Source: Magallana angulata (Eukaryota; Mollusca; Bivalvia; Ostreida; Ostreidae). From it: DNA of 64,000 bases. Made by a program: the position numbers and the translations under genes. The stretch covers positions 13,959,501 to 14,023,500 of the forward strand of contig NC_069113.1 of the NCBI RefSeq assembly GCF_025612915.1, in the 5' to 3' direction. Under the pieces are notes generated by a model. The model was not told the origin of the DNA. It saw only the letters and a list, made by a program, of their open reading frames with translations, and did not search any database. This document shows positions 43,411-61,261 of the stretch, in pieces; the first letter of the stretch is position 1; each line of letters starts with the position of its first letter.

Positions 43411-46400
43411 TGTTTTACCAAGTATTTTGTTAATCCAAACTTTTTCTGTAAAAAATTGTGATTGTGAGCCGCACAACACATTATTTACAACACGTCAACA
43501 ACGTTACGCATTGAAAAAAAGTTCCTTGAAGTTTAACAAACAGACATTCATTTTCGAACATTTTTTTATGAATTCTTGACAAATAACTGAAACAGCATAA
43601 AATGTTTCAAATTTATAATTTAACACCCCTCAACTGAATTAATTATTTACTTTTTCATTCTACGTCAATCAACCATCTAAACCTACGTAATGATTAACTA
43701 TGACGTCACGTGGCGTAAGAACACACAGTGGAATATCAAAAATTTATCCCATGAGTGATATCCACCGTATATTGGGATAAACATGTGATAAAAACATTTC
43801 CAAATATAATTACCATATAAAATAAATCCCCAACGTTATGACGTACTGTAAGAAAAAATGTCACGGGGTGTGGAGGACCCTTGACGTATGTGAAATAAAA
43901 AAATATACAAATACAAACGTTGATCGGCTTTTACGCCACTTATCGATAACTGACGTCACCACAAATATCAACAAGACGTTGTGTGCCTGCTAGCTAGGCA
44001 ATTATTGATGAACCATGTGTAACTCAATTCATCATGTAAAACCCTCGATGTTCCTTACAACAAAATATCCCAATCAATGAAACAAGGGAGACGCGTATTT
44101 GAAGATTTAAAAATTCTTATTACGTTTTATTCAAAGGATTTTAGTAAGAGAAAGATTTTCTTATTAACGCTAAAAAATTACATGTACAAGCAAATAAATT
44201 CAAAAACCTCAACAAGTGGTGCAAGCATATTAATTAGAGATACTGGTGATACTTGGAGACAACCAAGGGTTAAAGTCCTTGGAATAGCCATTAAAACAAT
44301 TCTTGAAATCAGAGAAGGATGTGTCACAAAATGAGGGTTGTGTCGCAAAACGTTTTCACGGCATACTAAGGAGTTCTTAGGTATACTGGTTGTAATCAAA
44401 ATCATGTGAACAAAATACTCACCCAATATGCATGGTTGACACCTTCTCGTACGAAAACAAAATCATCTGTTGCCATTTACACTCATGAATCATAAAATGC
44501 CACGTCTTTTCTTTAACCATAGAAAAACCAAATGAAAGTGATAATTTTGAATCAATAAATGCATTTTTTTTAAATTTTTGTATTTTCATTAAAAAAAATT
44601 ATACAGCTTGTGCAAGTTATCTAATTTAGCCGAACTTTTTAAACTAAGTATCCATTTCTGTTTTAGTTTGCTATTATGAAGTTTAAAAGCATTGTATTGA
44701 CGTACTACACTGTACACATTGTTTAAAGTGTAAATGAAGCTCCTTGTGAACTTTGAGAATCATCACAGCACAAAGAAAATCACTCGAAGCCTTAGTTCTG
44801 CAGTCAACAGAGCGAATAGACTGACAATGTACGCTGCAGCATGTACGTTGCAAAATCAAAGACATCATGTTCCGTGATAGAAATTAAAATGATCTAGACG
44901 TTTTTTATCCAAATGATGCTTGGGAAATACTGTGTACTTGAAAATTCTTGTTTTTATTAGTTTGTTTTGGTTTGTGTTAATTACAAAACGTTGTCATCCA
45001 ATGAGATGAGCACTGCTTAACGGTACCTGTGGGATCAAACAGTGAAATGATACTGGAAAAAACCCCGACTGAAACAGGTTATAGCGTGAATCTTTGGTGT
45101 GGAATGACACATCTGGAAATTACTTAAATCAACAGTAAATTATTTGATTATGAAATATATAATGATAAATAAACTGTACACGTCAATTTAGCGAAAAATT
45201 ACATTTTGGGGATAAAAAATGAATATCTAAAAAATTCACTTCAGTAACTAAAAACAAAAGCCCCTGCAGTATTTGAACTCGGGATGTACAGATCACAAGC
45301 CCGGCACTTTATCAACTCCGCTATGGAGTAAATCAAATGTTCTTGTCGATAAAATCCTTTTAATAAAACGAAATGTCGCTTTGATCAGAGGCCAGCCATT
45401 TAGTGATGATGTGTTATTCCACCTTAATGAAACTGTACTTTTCTGTTTTGAAACATGTAACATTTACAATCACATCCAAATCAATCACAGACAAGAAACA
45501 GAGGAGAGAAAATAAATATTTGATTGATTGTGTGTATTGGGAATAGTGGTATAGTTCTTTGATGGATCACTCAGTAAAAGTAATTGTTCTGGAGTGAATA
45601 ACATAGACTCTATCAATCTTTATACAAATCGATTTCCACATCTTTACAAACACGTTCAAGCATTTACAGTATGCAGTCGCTATAAATATGATAAAAAAAT
45701 GTGCTTTTTTCTAATGTGATAAAAAAAATGTATACAGGTCAGAAAGCATACAGATTGTTTGTTTGACATAGTTGGCACACATGGTTTCTAAGTCCAATAA
45801 TGATAAGGTTAATACATACAGCTTTACATCAAGAATTATACTAGTCTAATAAATTCTACAGAAGGTGACAACGGTTATAAAATGTCATTGACTTTTCATA
45901 GTCTTTAACAGTGTAAGTGAAATATACATGTATAAGTAATACTTAATGAAATTAATAAGTGACTAGTTTACATTTTGTGGATCATCTTTCAAATTAAGAG
46001 GCATGGTCACGATTTTGGTCAATCACAATTTATTTCTCTGTTTTAAATATTTTCATAACAAAGAATTGAACTCTGTATCTTGCTTATATATCTACAATTG
46101 ACACTCAATTTTGGTTGATCTTTAGAAATGCATTACTAAAGCATTGTAAACAATATGAATAGAAAATAAAATTTTACCAAATTGTGACAATGCCCATTTA
46201 ATTTTGCTTAATACATATTAATGAACCTTTACATTTATATATGTATATATACATTAATGAGACATTAATAAAGGAATGTAAACAAGGGAAGAATAAGAGA
46301 ATCTAAGTTTTCCAAGAATTGGTGTATTACTGAATGGAAAAAAAGGCACTTTCATCTTAATCCTTCAAAATGCCTCAAAGCTGTATTGCACTATATCCCA

Positions 46401-47185
46401 ATTTTTTAAGGTCATTTTGGGGGGGGGGGGTCATTTTGCATAATGAATATTTTCAATTTTTATACAGGAAAAGTTTGACAGACATCAGTTTATTTTCTTT
46501 CAGATAGCAGCTTTCTCAAACTGGAAAATCAACAGTAATCAAACCTAGGACGAAAGACTGGATCTATTTCAACATTGGATTTTTATAAAAATCGTACAAA
46601 ACTTGTATTAAGGACACACAAAACTTTCCTAAATTTTATATAATTTTCCTTGATATATTATTAATTATCTATCAACATTTAAACCTGTTAATTCCCTAAA
46701 ATTCAGGGTACATTACCAGCTATTTTTGGAGATAGAATATTTAGAATTTTCCCTTAAACAGCATGCAAAATGCAGTTGAATGCTTATAAATTAAGTCATA
46801 GTATATATTCTTTATCGAACCCATTATATCTACTAGTAAATGTCATATAACATGAAAATATAATTATGGATTTACCTAGTGATTATAAAAAAAAATTAGA
46901 AAAAAATGGAAGATACAGGTAGGTCACATCTGATCTTAAGTGTTATTAATGATAATTCAGAATTAATATTAGGAAAATTATAACTTGGATTAAATATTTT
47001 GCATAGGCCATTACATAAATAATTATTTTTTACATCATTTTCTATTGATGGTATCTAAGATATTGGTGTTCAAAATATCGAAGTTCAACTTAAAATGATA
47101 ATGACCCTGAATTTCAGGTTAAACTACCTGAGCAAAAGTATGCACAAAGCCATCTGTCATCCTTAATTGCCCAAAAATAAATCGT
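43411..47185. other. Gene-free stretch with degraded repeats
   Basis: No gene recognised. About 45261-45331 on the minus strand is tRNA-like (A box TAGCGGAGTTG, B-box-like GAGTTCAAATAC), probably a degraded tRNA or SINE head. About 45995-46205 is a diverged relative of the MITE at 58942-59455, sharing GGCATGGTCACGATTTTGGT. A run of G lies near 46421. Confidence 0.5.
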
Positions 47186-50100
47186 CTACAGTTCACTATG
47201 ATAATCATTCTTATAGTGACGTTTAAAGGGGAAGTCCCAGATATTGGTGGAATAGTTTGAGTTCCAGTCTCTCAGGAAAATGTCCTCCACCTGCTGCCTG
47301 ACATCTGCTTGAGTTTTATTCTGATTGACGATCAACCCTATTCCACCCGTGTCGATGAAGTAATCTGCCGACCAGTTCGACGTACCTGCAATTAATTCAG
47401 GCAATCAGTATTTTCAACATAATGTGAAAGATAAAAACTATGAAATACAGATAGAAGGGTCTTATCTACAAAATACAGATAGAAGGCACTAACTTTGCAA
47501 GAAAACGTACCTATAAAAGCAGTTTTATCAGTCACCATGTACTTATTATGATTGACGCGAGCAAAAGGGATCTTCTTCTGATCTTCAGTGAAGGCTGGAA
47601 CCTCAAATATTTTCTGAAATTTTCAAAGAAATCTCCTTTACATGGGTTTATCTTGATGGTGTGTTCATGAACTATTTACAAGTTAAAAAATCATTTTTTA
47701 ATTGGGTTTTTAAGTAGTTGTGGCAATAGTGTTTCATGAATTATATGGCATGTACTTTACCTATGCAAAAAATAAATGCACTTTTAACATGTAAATATAA
47801 AACAATTTAGCATTAACTGCCCCAGGTTTTAGCTATCATTTTCAAGGTTTCAACCAATCCTTGAGTAAATAAAATACTTGATAACTAATGGAAGGTATTA
47901 ATTGTTAAACACATTAATTTTAAACAGGCAGTAATGCTGGCAAAATAGGCCAAGTTTAGCAAACAATGGAGTGGCTGATGTGAAACATCAAATAGATATT
48001 GTTTGCTCAAGGAAAATATCATAAATTGCTTCATTCTATATTTTTTATAAAAAAATCATTATATGCAGTTTTATTTCCTGCAAGAAACAGCTTTCATTAT
48101 TTGTATAACTCCTCTTAATTCATAAAATTCCATTGGATAAAAATACCAATGTCTTCAGTATCTGGCATATATCATCAGAATTTGTTAAAAGTAAGCAACA
48201 GCTAAAACAGTGTAACAATTGAAAAACCTGACTGAGTATCATCAACAGTCAAAGCTTACCACATTTATATTTATCTTAGGGTAACCGTTAAACCTCATCT
48301 CAGCCAGGGACTTGAGGTACTTTGGCATATCCTCCCAGGTATGATTCCAGTAACTGATCAGCAATGACACGTTGACTCTTCTATCAAAGGCCGCTCTTCT
48401 CAATGCATCGTCAATTACTGGCCAATATCTTTTTAAAGAAAAAAAAAATTATTCTGTCTTCTGGGTGTCTTTATTTTTTTACCAATATATTTATGGAAGT
48501 ACATGTATCTTATAATCTCAAAGGATTTTTTTTAAAACAACTTATGAGATCTTATAACATGTAACCCTATTTTATATGCTGAATAATAAAAAATCTAACA
48601 AGAATTTAATAATTTTTAAATGTAGCGAATAACACGGGGGTGGCAATGGTTTAACTGGTTTTTTGATGATTGAGAGGCAGTATACATCATCCATTCAGAT
48701 AAAGCTTAGTCTCTGTTTAATTTTAATGAATGTACCATCAAATGTTACCTTCTATGTTCCCCACTCTTTGGAAACTGAGTTGTTGGAAAATAATCCATGA
48801 CTGCCACATAGACAAACTTCTCTGCACTGTCTATAACATTGACAATGGCATCTACATCAATGGTTCTCCCTTCTGGGCATAACTCGGGAGGAGAGCTCTA
48901 CAAATGATTGACAACTCTCTCAGTCCAAAAAATAAACAAACAAAAATAAGAAGATGGAGAAGAAAGATAGATGTACATGCCCTTGTAAAGTTGACTTACT
49001 GATAGATAAGTGGTTGCCTGGGAATCATTGAATTTTATCACCATACTGGTATTGTCATTGATTCCAGTGGATAAATTGGGTGGCCAGTTTTGGGGAATGG
49101 TAGCATTGGGAGCCCCTAACATCCAGTACACATCAAAAATCTTCCCCATGTCTTTGGCCAGACAGCTGCAGTTGTATACAACAGCTCCCAGCTCTTTGAC
49201 CTAAAAATATAAATTCACAATCTCCTAAACATTATACAGCAAATGTTCAATTCAACAATTATACATCTACATGTATTAACCAACTATCTTAGTTCCTACA
49301 ATCTTGAACATGGTCAGCCCTTATAAGGAGGAACTGCAATCCAGTTGTTCAATAAACTACCAGTCTATATGCTGATTGTTCATAACCTTTACATAGAAAA
49401 AATACTGTTCGGACACAAGTAATCTATACTTGTACCAGTAGACAAACTTGTAAGGTACTGGGGTAATCTTGATTTATAAGTACCTAGGGACTGAATAAGC
49501 TTCCTACCTGGGTAAGTGATCTCCAATCGAGGTTGGCACTGCCTACGTAGAAATGCTGTCTATCAATCAGCCACATTTTGGTGTGCAAAATTCCAGAGCC
49601 AAACCACTTCTTGAAGTTCAAAGTTCTTACTTGTGCACCAGCTAATGAAATAAATAGCAGATATATACTTAAATGTGTTGTGTATTGTTAACATTCATTT
49701 ATAATGCATGAGCAGCAGGAATATTAAGATATGATTTTTTTTACCATATTTTGCAAGATAATCGGTGTTGGCATTAACTCCATTAGGTTCATTTTGAGCA
49801 ATTTTAATTGGAATCTTTCTGTCATGGCCTGCTTTAGCCAGAGTCTTTAACACTGTTTCTCCCTTTGAAAAAGAAGTAAGGTAAATAAAATTCAGCATTT
49901 TTTCCTTAAATTGATAGCACACTTATACTTAGTATCCTTAATCAAAATGACACAAAATGTTAATTATCTGATTTAGTGTCAAGTTCAAAGATGTCAAACC
50001 TCCCAAGAGGAATTGTCATGGAAAGCTATGTCTGAGCCATTCAGAGTCCAGTAAAACGAAGCAATCTCTATGCTTTTTGTTGCAGCTTCCATCAAGTTCA

Positions 50101-50849
50101 TTAACCCTGAGAAAGTTGATGGATGTGATGGGGAGCCGGCTTTATATGTTAAACCAACAGGTATGCTCTCCACCAATGACAGTCTGTAAAATAGTGAATT
50201 ATTATTAAAAATATTATAATGATAAAAAGTACTGTATACAGGGAATTATTTGTCCCTGTTTTATTTTCGCCCCTTTTGCCCTCATTTTCAGCAGGCGAAT
50301 TTAAGACTGGGCAAGTTCAAATGTTTTAAATTATCTCTCTTTAAACACAGCTGTGTCTGGACGAATTTAAGAAAAGGCGAGACTGTTTGCAAGTGAAGAA
50401 GGGTAAAATCAACATAGTGTGAAAATAACCCTGCATACTTTTATTTTAATTGTTGTAAACCTGACAAAAAATGGTATGATGTTTGTTTGATCTAAGACCT
50501 GATCACATTATTATCTCGTGTGTCACTCCTAAAGCTGCCTAATTTATGTTAAGTATCATCAAATTCTTTCATGCGTGTAACCATGATACCAATAATTGTC
50601 ACTTATATCGAGATAAACTTACACACACTGATCCTGACACACTGGAGCCGCATGTACAGGTTTTGGGGTGTCATCACTTTTGCTGTGTTGATAACCCACG
50701 AAATAATATACAACCAGTCCCACTGCTACTCCAATGGTAGAGGCAAATAATATTCCAAAGAACACATTTCGTAATCCCACTGATTTTTTTTTCTTCCCGA
50801 ACACTAAATCTGGATCCAGTGGCATATCGTACTGTATATTAGAATCCAT
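47186..50849 (-). CDS. PLD3: PLD3/PLD4-type 5' exonuclease
   Basis: Nine coding exons (50623-50849, 50000-50183, 49745-49862, 49508-49641, 49000-49200, 48749-48897, 48260-48428, 47511-47613, 47186-47385) give 494 residues, close to human PLD3 at 490. It is a type II membrane protein: a short cytosolic N-terminus with a KKKK patch, one TM at about 27-50, then the lumenal phosphodiesterase. Both HKD motifs are whole: H196/K198/D203 in HTKMWLID and H416/K418/D423 in HNKYMVTD. Family landmarks [24 protein letters not shown] and [10 protein letters not shown] are present. In vertebrates PLD3/PLD4 are endolysosomal single-stranded nucleic acid 5' exonucleases that limit nucleic-acid sensing; the same role is inferred here. 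An acceptor-like CTGTAG 16 bp before the ATG suggests a 5'UTR intron. It is head-to-head with the consortin homolog. PLD3 versus PLD4 orthology is not decided. Confidence 0.95.
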
Positions 50850-52036
50850 GGTGATTTCTTGTTCCTACAGTAACACTAAATAAAAAAATTCACATGGCAT
50901 ATTTTATAGACAGACAGTTGTACTTGTACAATGGTAAACGCTTTGGAAGGTATTTCATATTGAAATATAGATTAATTTATTATTAAGACCGCAGCCCCTA
51001 CCACCCGTTCAGACGCCCTTGCCACTAGTTATAGTCTGTCTCAAGATATTTATGCAGCACATTGTATCTATGCCGATTTTTAATCAAAATACACATACAT
51101 ATGAAAGAAGTGCAATTGAAATCCACGAAAGGGGATATTTCCAAGATATCTTCATTAATGACATATTTATATTTTTTACTCGTAAAAATTCACAGGGAAG
51201 AAAACATATTCCTTACGGAGATTTATGATAGGGTTTTCACCATTCGGAAGTCATATCATAATCTTCTTGAATAGTTTGGAAATATGCGATGCCTTACAAT
51301 TAGATTTAAAAAATCGACATTAATGTTTAAGACTGTCATATAACATGAAAAAAGAGTCGTGTGACATTGAAGATACAATACAATTTTCTAAAATTCTTAC
51401 TTTGAGTAGTTTGACAGTTCAAAACTTCGAGCCTTGTGACCACTTAAGATATTAAGTCGTACGTGGTTCAACTGAAGAAGATGTATATATTTTTGTAATT
51501 TAGTCGGTCTTAGGAAGATTCAAAGTTAATGAAAATTACATGATGAAAATACAACTTTTATTAGATTTGGTCTCTGTAACACGTATATATGACAATATAT
51601 GAGTTGAAACTTAACCGAAATACTTTTCATTGATTTAACAAATACCTGCCATGCCTGTGAAAGTTGTTTGACATTTCAACATTTCTAATGAATGTACTTT
51701 GTTATCAAGATTCCAGGATACATATAAGTAAAAAGCTTTTATTGATAAATTTTTGATACATTAGGTAATACTTGTTAATATTTCCTATCACACCATCCTT
51801 GATTCATTCAATTTACACAATAATAGCTGAAGTGCAGTTAAGAGTTCAGAATGATTGATAAATCAATGAAATGGTTTTATTGAGTTGGTATATTCCTATT
51901 AACTATTTAAGACAGTTTTCTATAAGTTTTACCCAAATTTTCGTATTTCTTGTTTCTTTCCTGTAAAATAAGTCCTCAAATGCAGTTGTAAATATTGATA
52001 TACTTAAATGCTTTTTCAGCTATTTAGTGATTAATC
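50850..52036. promoter_or_regulatory. Divergent intergenic region, PLD3-type gene and consortin homolog
   Basis: The two start codons point away from each other across 1187 bp. Each ATG is preceded within about 20 bp by an acceptor-like sequence (CTGTAG and CTTTTTCAG), so first non-coding exons and both promoters probably lie in this stretch. No CpG-rich core or TATA box stands out. Confidence 0.5.
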
Positions 52037-55000
52037 ATGGAGAAGGGAAAAGCCACAGGTAGTGAAAGTAAATCTGAAGCCACTGAGATGACACAAAATA
52101 AAGAAGACAAAGATGAAACCACAGAAGACCCCACAAAAAAGAATGATAACAAATCAGCCCCAAACCTGGACACGAAAACTCAAGAAGTAAATATTGATGG
52201 TACGCCACCTATGTCAGAACCCTGTGCAGAAGTGTCAGACTCCTCTAATGAAGACAATAAAAAGTTGTTGAATCCTCAAAGACTGCCAGGTGATGGAGAA
52301 CACCAGCTGGGAGAAGGGCCGCAGAAGACTGCACAAGAGGAAGAGGAAGTTATAGAAGAAGATGATGGTAGGTGCAGGAGCTTTTTGTATTCTTCTATAT
52401 TGAGAGGATTTTTTATATTGTTATTGGTAATAACTTGACTCTCGGTAAAATCAAAACTCAGTGCTATACATGTTTTAAAAGTACACACAGAACGCATTTT
52501 GTTTGATTTGGATATCATAGATACATGTAGTTTGTGTACTTGTACATGTATTAACATATACCAGTAAAATTACTGCAGACTATTTTCTTGGAGCGCAACA
52601 TACACTTGCTTAGTTTCTTTAATTATGATCAAGTAGATATCTACTTTATAGTATTAATGCAATGCCTTGAAGTAATGGACTATTTTTTTAGATGAAGGAA
52701 TTGATGTATCTGATGGCATAGACCTAGATGGAGATGGGAGGATTAAACTTTTTGAAAGAGGCCTTGAAAATGAGAAAAAAGGGAAATTAAAATCTGCATT
52801 GAAGTGTTACATGGCTTGTCTACGAGGATTAAAACCTCACACTAACTTTCCTTTGCTGCCCCAGTGTCTCAGAAATGTAAGTTAAATACAGTATAATGGA
52901 ATCGATATTTGTTTTCCTATTTTAAAAATATAGGAGCATGAAAGTTTTCTCTTATAAATCTATATATTGGTATATCAAGTTAAATATGATTATATTCTTC
53001 TAATGTCTTATTTAGATTGATGACTATGCTTTATTTCTTTTGAACTAGGTTGCAGATATATTTTACAGACAAGAACAATGTATCCTTAAAATAACAGATG
53101 ACACATTTATGATAACCCATGACTCAGACTGTTTCTAAAAATTAATACCGGTACAAGACTGTATTTTTATATTATATATGTCATTAGTTAGTATACATTT
53201 TGTGTTTTTCTCCTGTGAAGAGCACCATTATATCCTTAACTTTGTCTTAGATGAAAAGGCTATACATTTTATTCAAGCAGAGAAGATTTACTATGAGTCA
53301 GCTTTGATAGACACAACAGACATACAGATGAAGTTAGGTATGTTCACCTCAGATTTGGAAGAAGGGTAGATGCATCTATGATGAGTATATATTTTTTCAA
53401 CCTTTGAATTACAGTGTAAACTGTCCATTGTTAACTTTACATTTAGAATGTTTACTTAGAAATCCCTTTACATAACCAATGTTATTGTAAAGAATTTTTT
53501 TTATATTTATATTCCATGGATACAACAGAATACAAAAACTAGTCAGTGTTATAATGTTTTGAATACACATATTTACATTTTTTTTAATAAGAGAATTTCA
53601 TCCTAGTACATCATACACATTTTATTGCATCAATGAGGATATCCTTAAGAAATGGTCAGAGTAATAGATAATCAGATATTCTGGTTCACAATAGTCCTTA
53701 TTTTACAGAGGAGGCCCAGAAGGACCAAACCCTGCCCTCAGACGTCACCGAGGACACAATCAGAGCAGACGAATTTGAGGAGCTGGCTAAAATATGTCTT
53801 GACAAAAAACAGTGAGTGGTGGTCAAGTTGACTGGTACAACAATAAATATGTATGAGATATTTATGAATTTATTGGAAATTACAATGCTATCTATTTTCA
53901 TATTGTAGACCACAGCTGGCCTTGGAATATGCAGGAAAGGTAATGATTTTAATGTATAACACTCTTTTTGTGAGTCCCCTGTAACAACAAAGAAAAGCTA
54001 TATCTGTGAATGAATTATAATTCATTTATTTAAAAGCATTGGAAGATGGTATTCTGGAATTATTGTCAATTAGGTTTATAACCTTGTCTTCAAGATTCTG
54101 TAGATGTGTCCTTCAGCTGATGCTTTGAACTCTGGTGGTATTGTATGATGTTACTTGTACATCTGTTTGTTTTTGATACCAATCAGGCCACCAAGATCCG
54201 ACAGAGCATTCTGGGGGACAACCATCCAGTGACCATCAGCAGTCTGGATTTCTTTACCAAGGTGTATGCTGAGGCTGGGGCTGATCAGTATCAAGGTATC
54301 ACAGACAGACAGACAAAATGATGAAATGTCAGCTTATTTACATTCACTTCTTCATGTTATTTTGTGTCCCTTTTATAATATTAGACTTACTACTTACTAG
54401 TGAATTAAAATATCACCAGTGCCAATAAAAGGCTTGAAAGTTATGATAATAATGAGATGTATAAAACCAAAGAATAGAAAGAAAAGAATTTTTGATAATG
54501 AGATTGAACAAATGAATAAAAAGCAAGGTCTTTTATATGCATTTAGAACCACAGTGTATTGTATTGGTCTTTTATTAAAATTAGAACTTGATCAGTGTCT
54601 ATTATTTTACATTAGATAGTATGAAGAGATTTGAGAATCAAGGAGCGGGGGACCCCAGTGATCAGGATGTGGAGACGATGATTCCTCAGTCCTCAGAGAG
54701 GGAGCCACAGTCCATCCTCAGGCGGAGAAAACCAGGTATTGTACTGTAAATCAAATCATTCTTTTGATGTTTGCAGAAAGGAAATTTGCTGAGTCTGGGT
54801 AAGAATTATTGTAACTGATTTTGATTTTTTCAGGAGAAAGAGATGCAGAAAAGAGAGTGCGATTTGATGACTCTGTGAAAAAGAGTGAAGATGGTATGAA
54901 TTTTACACAAAATTATACAAATGAGTTTTAGAAATTTTATATACCATTATAATGAAAATGTTCCAGTAATTGCAAAGTACGGTAGTACATGTTTGAAATC

Positions 55001-55309
55001 TTACTGTATATCTGTAAACAAAGTTAAATTATTGTGTCATATCTTTAACATGTAAAAAGTAGCAGAAAAACTGTGCAAGTTTGTACATTAATTATGTTGC
55101 TTTCAGAGGAGCAGTGTGCCAAGATATTTCTGTGGATCCTGTTCGCGATCTGTGGGGTGATTCTATTGATCCTGGGGGTGTACCTGTACTGTCACATCTC
55201 GTCCGGCAGCTCCTGTCAGTCCTACAAACATCAGATCAAGCATGTCTGGGACCGCATCAAGTACTACTACTACCACTACACACAGTCCAAACTTAGGAAG
55301 TTTGTCTGA
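52037..55309 (+). CDS. CNST: Consortin homolog
   Basis: Ten coding exons (52037-52367, 52692-52876, 53049-53079, 53251-53337, 53709-53811, 53909-53939, 54187-54295, 54616-54735, 54834-54893, 55107-55309) give 419 residues, shorter than human consortin (about 725). Order: an acidic low-complexity N-terminus, a TPR-like helical region with QEQYEKAIHFIQAEKIYYES (closely matching the vertebrate protein), then SILRRRKPG and KRVRFDDS (an RVxF-type phosphatase-1 docking motif), one TM near the C-terminus (IFLWILFAICGVILLILGV), and a lumenal tail with YYYYHYTQSKLRKF. Vertebrate consortin is a trans-Golgi receptor that moves connexins to the surface. Molluscs use innexins, so the cargo here is unknown. 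The exon 3 donor (GTATCC) is weak. An AATAAA signal lies at 55624. Confidence 0.88.
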
Positions 55310-57402
55310 ATCCAGATCCTCTTTAACGAAAAAAAGAACAAAATTCATTGAATTCTGGAAAATGTACAGGAGAATTTGAACGTATGCGATGGGGACTATT
55401 TCCAAAGCTGATACAGATTTTTTGTCTCAATTCATCCGACTTTTTCTAAACTGATTCACGTCCCCTTGTAAAGAGAAAGTGAATATTGGCAAACTGGTGG
55501 AACAAAGTCCCTCATTTTACAGTGAAATCTTGATGAACTTTACCACTTTATTTTTGTTAAACTAAACCATGATGTGTTACATGTTACTGCTAATAAGTTT
55601 CCTTTTCTTAAAGTTTTTGGCAAAATAAAATGCCAGTACATGTATACTTTGTAAATAATGTTTTTTGAGTTCAAATTAGTAAGCTTTTGGAATTAAAGAT
55701 ATTTTCCATTCTTTCAGATGTAGTCAACTTTTCCTGTTTTAAGTTGACACATTGTAAATCAGCTATTTAAATGTAGGGACCATATTATTCAAAGTTTTCT
55801 GTCTTTATCAAAAGAAACAACCTAGTCTTAAACTATTATTTTGCATTGTTTTACATGCATATCAATAAAAAAATCATTTCGTCAGCAATAATTGATGTTA
55901 TTTAAAAATCAATCTTTGCTCAATGCTTCGATATTTACAACATCATTATTATATTTATATTGCCTGTTTCATCTTTAAGATGTACCACAATATCAATTTC
56001 AACAACATTTGGTATATATACGCATTATTTTATGAAACTTTGCAGGCATATGTTATTGTATGACTTTTTGAGTATTGCCCAACTTTGTGTGTGTAGAGCT
56101 TAATTTATACGATTATACTCTCTGATATTGCTTGTAGTAAATCTGACATTTTGTGATATTGGAACTGTGATTTACACATTCCCAGGGCAGGGAACAAGAA
56201 CTTTATGCAATATAACTGTTAACATGTCCATTATTTATTTAATCAATGTTCTTGCTCTTTTCTAGTCGATCTCATTGTCTCTCCATATTGTATGTTTATG
56301 TGGTCATAGGTTTACATGTATTGATATGTTATTTGCATGTAACTTTTAACATTACAGTTTTCAAATACCGGTATGTTGTATAAAGTTCTGTAGATTTAAT
56401 TCAAATTTACAAAGTTACAGTAGCTTAATTATACTGTTAATTGCTATTTTGACCAAGTTGTATACTAGTACATATATTTAAATCTATATACTAGACGTTT
56501 TCCTCTTCTTTCTACAATACCTGATGTGAATTTACATGTACCAATAAATATGTGAATTATTAGAAAACTCCAAATATTTCTTGTTCTTTTGATAAAATTT
56601 TCAAAATTGTACCTGTAGAAAAATAAATGACTTGATATTTTGTACTCATAATTTCATTCAATTTAATTAAATTTGTATGTACATGTATGTATATTATTGA
56701 TAAATCTTGATTAATATTTTATAGAAATTTAATTATTGACCTGTATTTAGATTTTTTAATAAATATATCAAATTATATTTTATGAGTGATAATATCTAGA
56801 CATTATTAGATTTGTAATATAAAGTATCCTGGGTTTTTAGATGTAATGAGGGTAACATATGAATTTAAGGTTCCAGCATACACAGAATATTGCATGTTAG
56901 GTACATAAAACTTAAAACAATGTGGGAGACACCGATTGAGAATAGTTGGAATGTAAACACAGAAGAATCTCAATCTTTAAAGTATAGATGAGATCATATA
57001 ATTATTCTATTTGCATGTCAATTATGAACATGGTTTAAAAGTTTCTAGTGTTTTGTTTGTTTGTTTTTTTTACATTTTATTTTGTTTTAAATTCAATTTT
57101 CTATTCAACAATTTGTATGAAAACAAAAATGTCTATGTGTGCATAACAAAGATTCATGAGCGCTGTATCTTGCCTTAAAGACATTTAAATTTTGGTTGAC
57201 CATAAAAAGTAACTGTAAGCTTTTTTAACACAAGAAATAGACAAATTAAACTGAAATCTATGATAAAACTAAAAAAAAATATAACCTCAACTCTTCACCA
57301 TGCTCATAAAAGGGATAGACCACCTGCATTTCTTTCTTGGTGCAAAAAAATAAATTTGTACAAATAAGTTATTTTAACAGTTTTAATAAAAATTCAACAA
57401 AA
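55310..57402. other. Convergent intergenic region, 3'UTRs
   Basis: Consortin (plus) and ALKBH6 (minus) run toward each other across this 2.1-kb stretch. It is AT-rich with several AATAAA words, including 55624-55629, and is probably mostly 3'UTR of both. A faint relative of the 58942-59455 MITE may lie near 57140-57220. Confidence 0.5.
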
Positions 57403-60970
<3,568 letters not shown>

Positions 60971-61261
60971 CAACTTCTGATTTATCTGTCCGTGAGGTGT
61001 TTAGCAAGGAACCAGTTTATAAGTTTGCAAGAACCAATTCAGCAATTTTATATCGGAATATTTCATTGGATAATTTTGCACTTCTAGCCAATGAACATTT
61101 TGGTCTTATTTTTGCTTTGGTCGAGAACAATGCAGCGTACAACACATTTGACGATCGTGATGTGAAACTTGTTCGCAAATCTCCATTCTTAGAGCAAAAA
61201 AGATCTTTTTTTATCTTCAGGGTAAAAGATCAGAGGTCCAAAAATAAATCAAAACACCAAA
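60971..61261 (+). promoter_or_regulatory. Bidirectional promoter and Dicer 5'UTR exon
   Basis: The ALKBH6 start codon lies at the left edge (minus), and a strong donor CAAA|GTAAGTTT at 61261/61262 (plus) fits a non-coding first exon of Dicer, whose first coding exon starts immediately after an acceptor. CCAAT boxes are seen near 61033 and 61086 on the plus strand and ATTGG near 61065. The transcription start sites themselves cannot be placed. An open frame crosses here but resembles nothing known. Confidence 0.55.

Noticed and set aside
45261-45331. Functional tRNA gene on the minus strand
   Set aside because: The A box fits but the B box is off at its last position and acceptor-stem pairing is not convincing.
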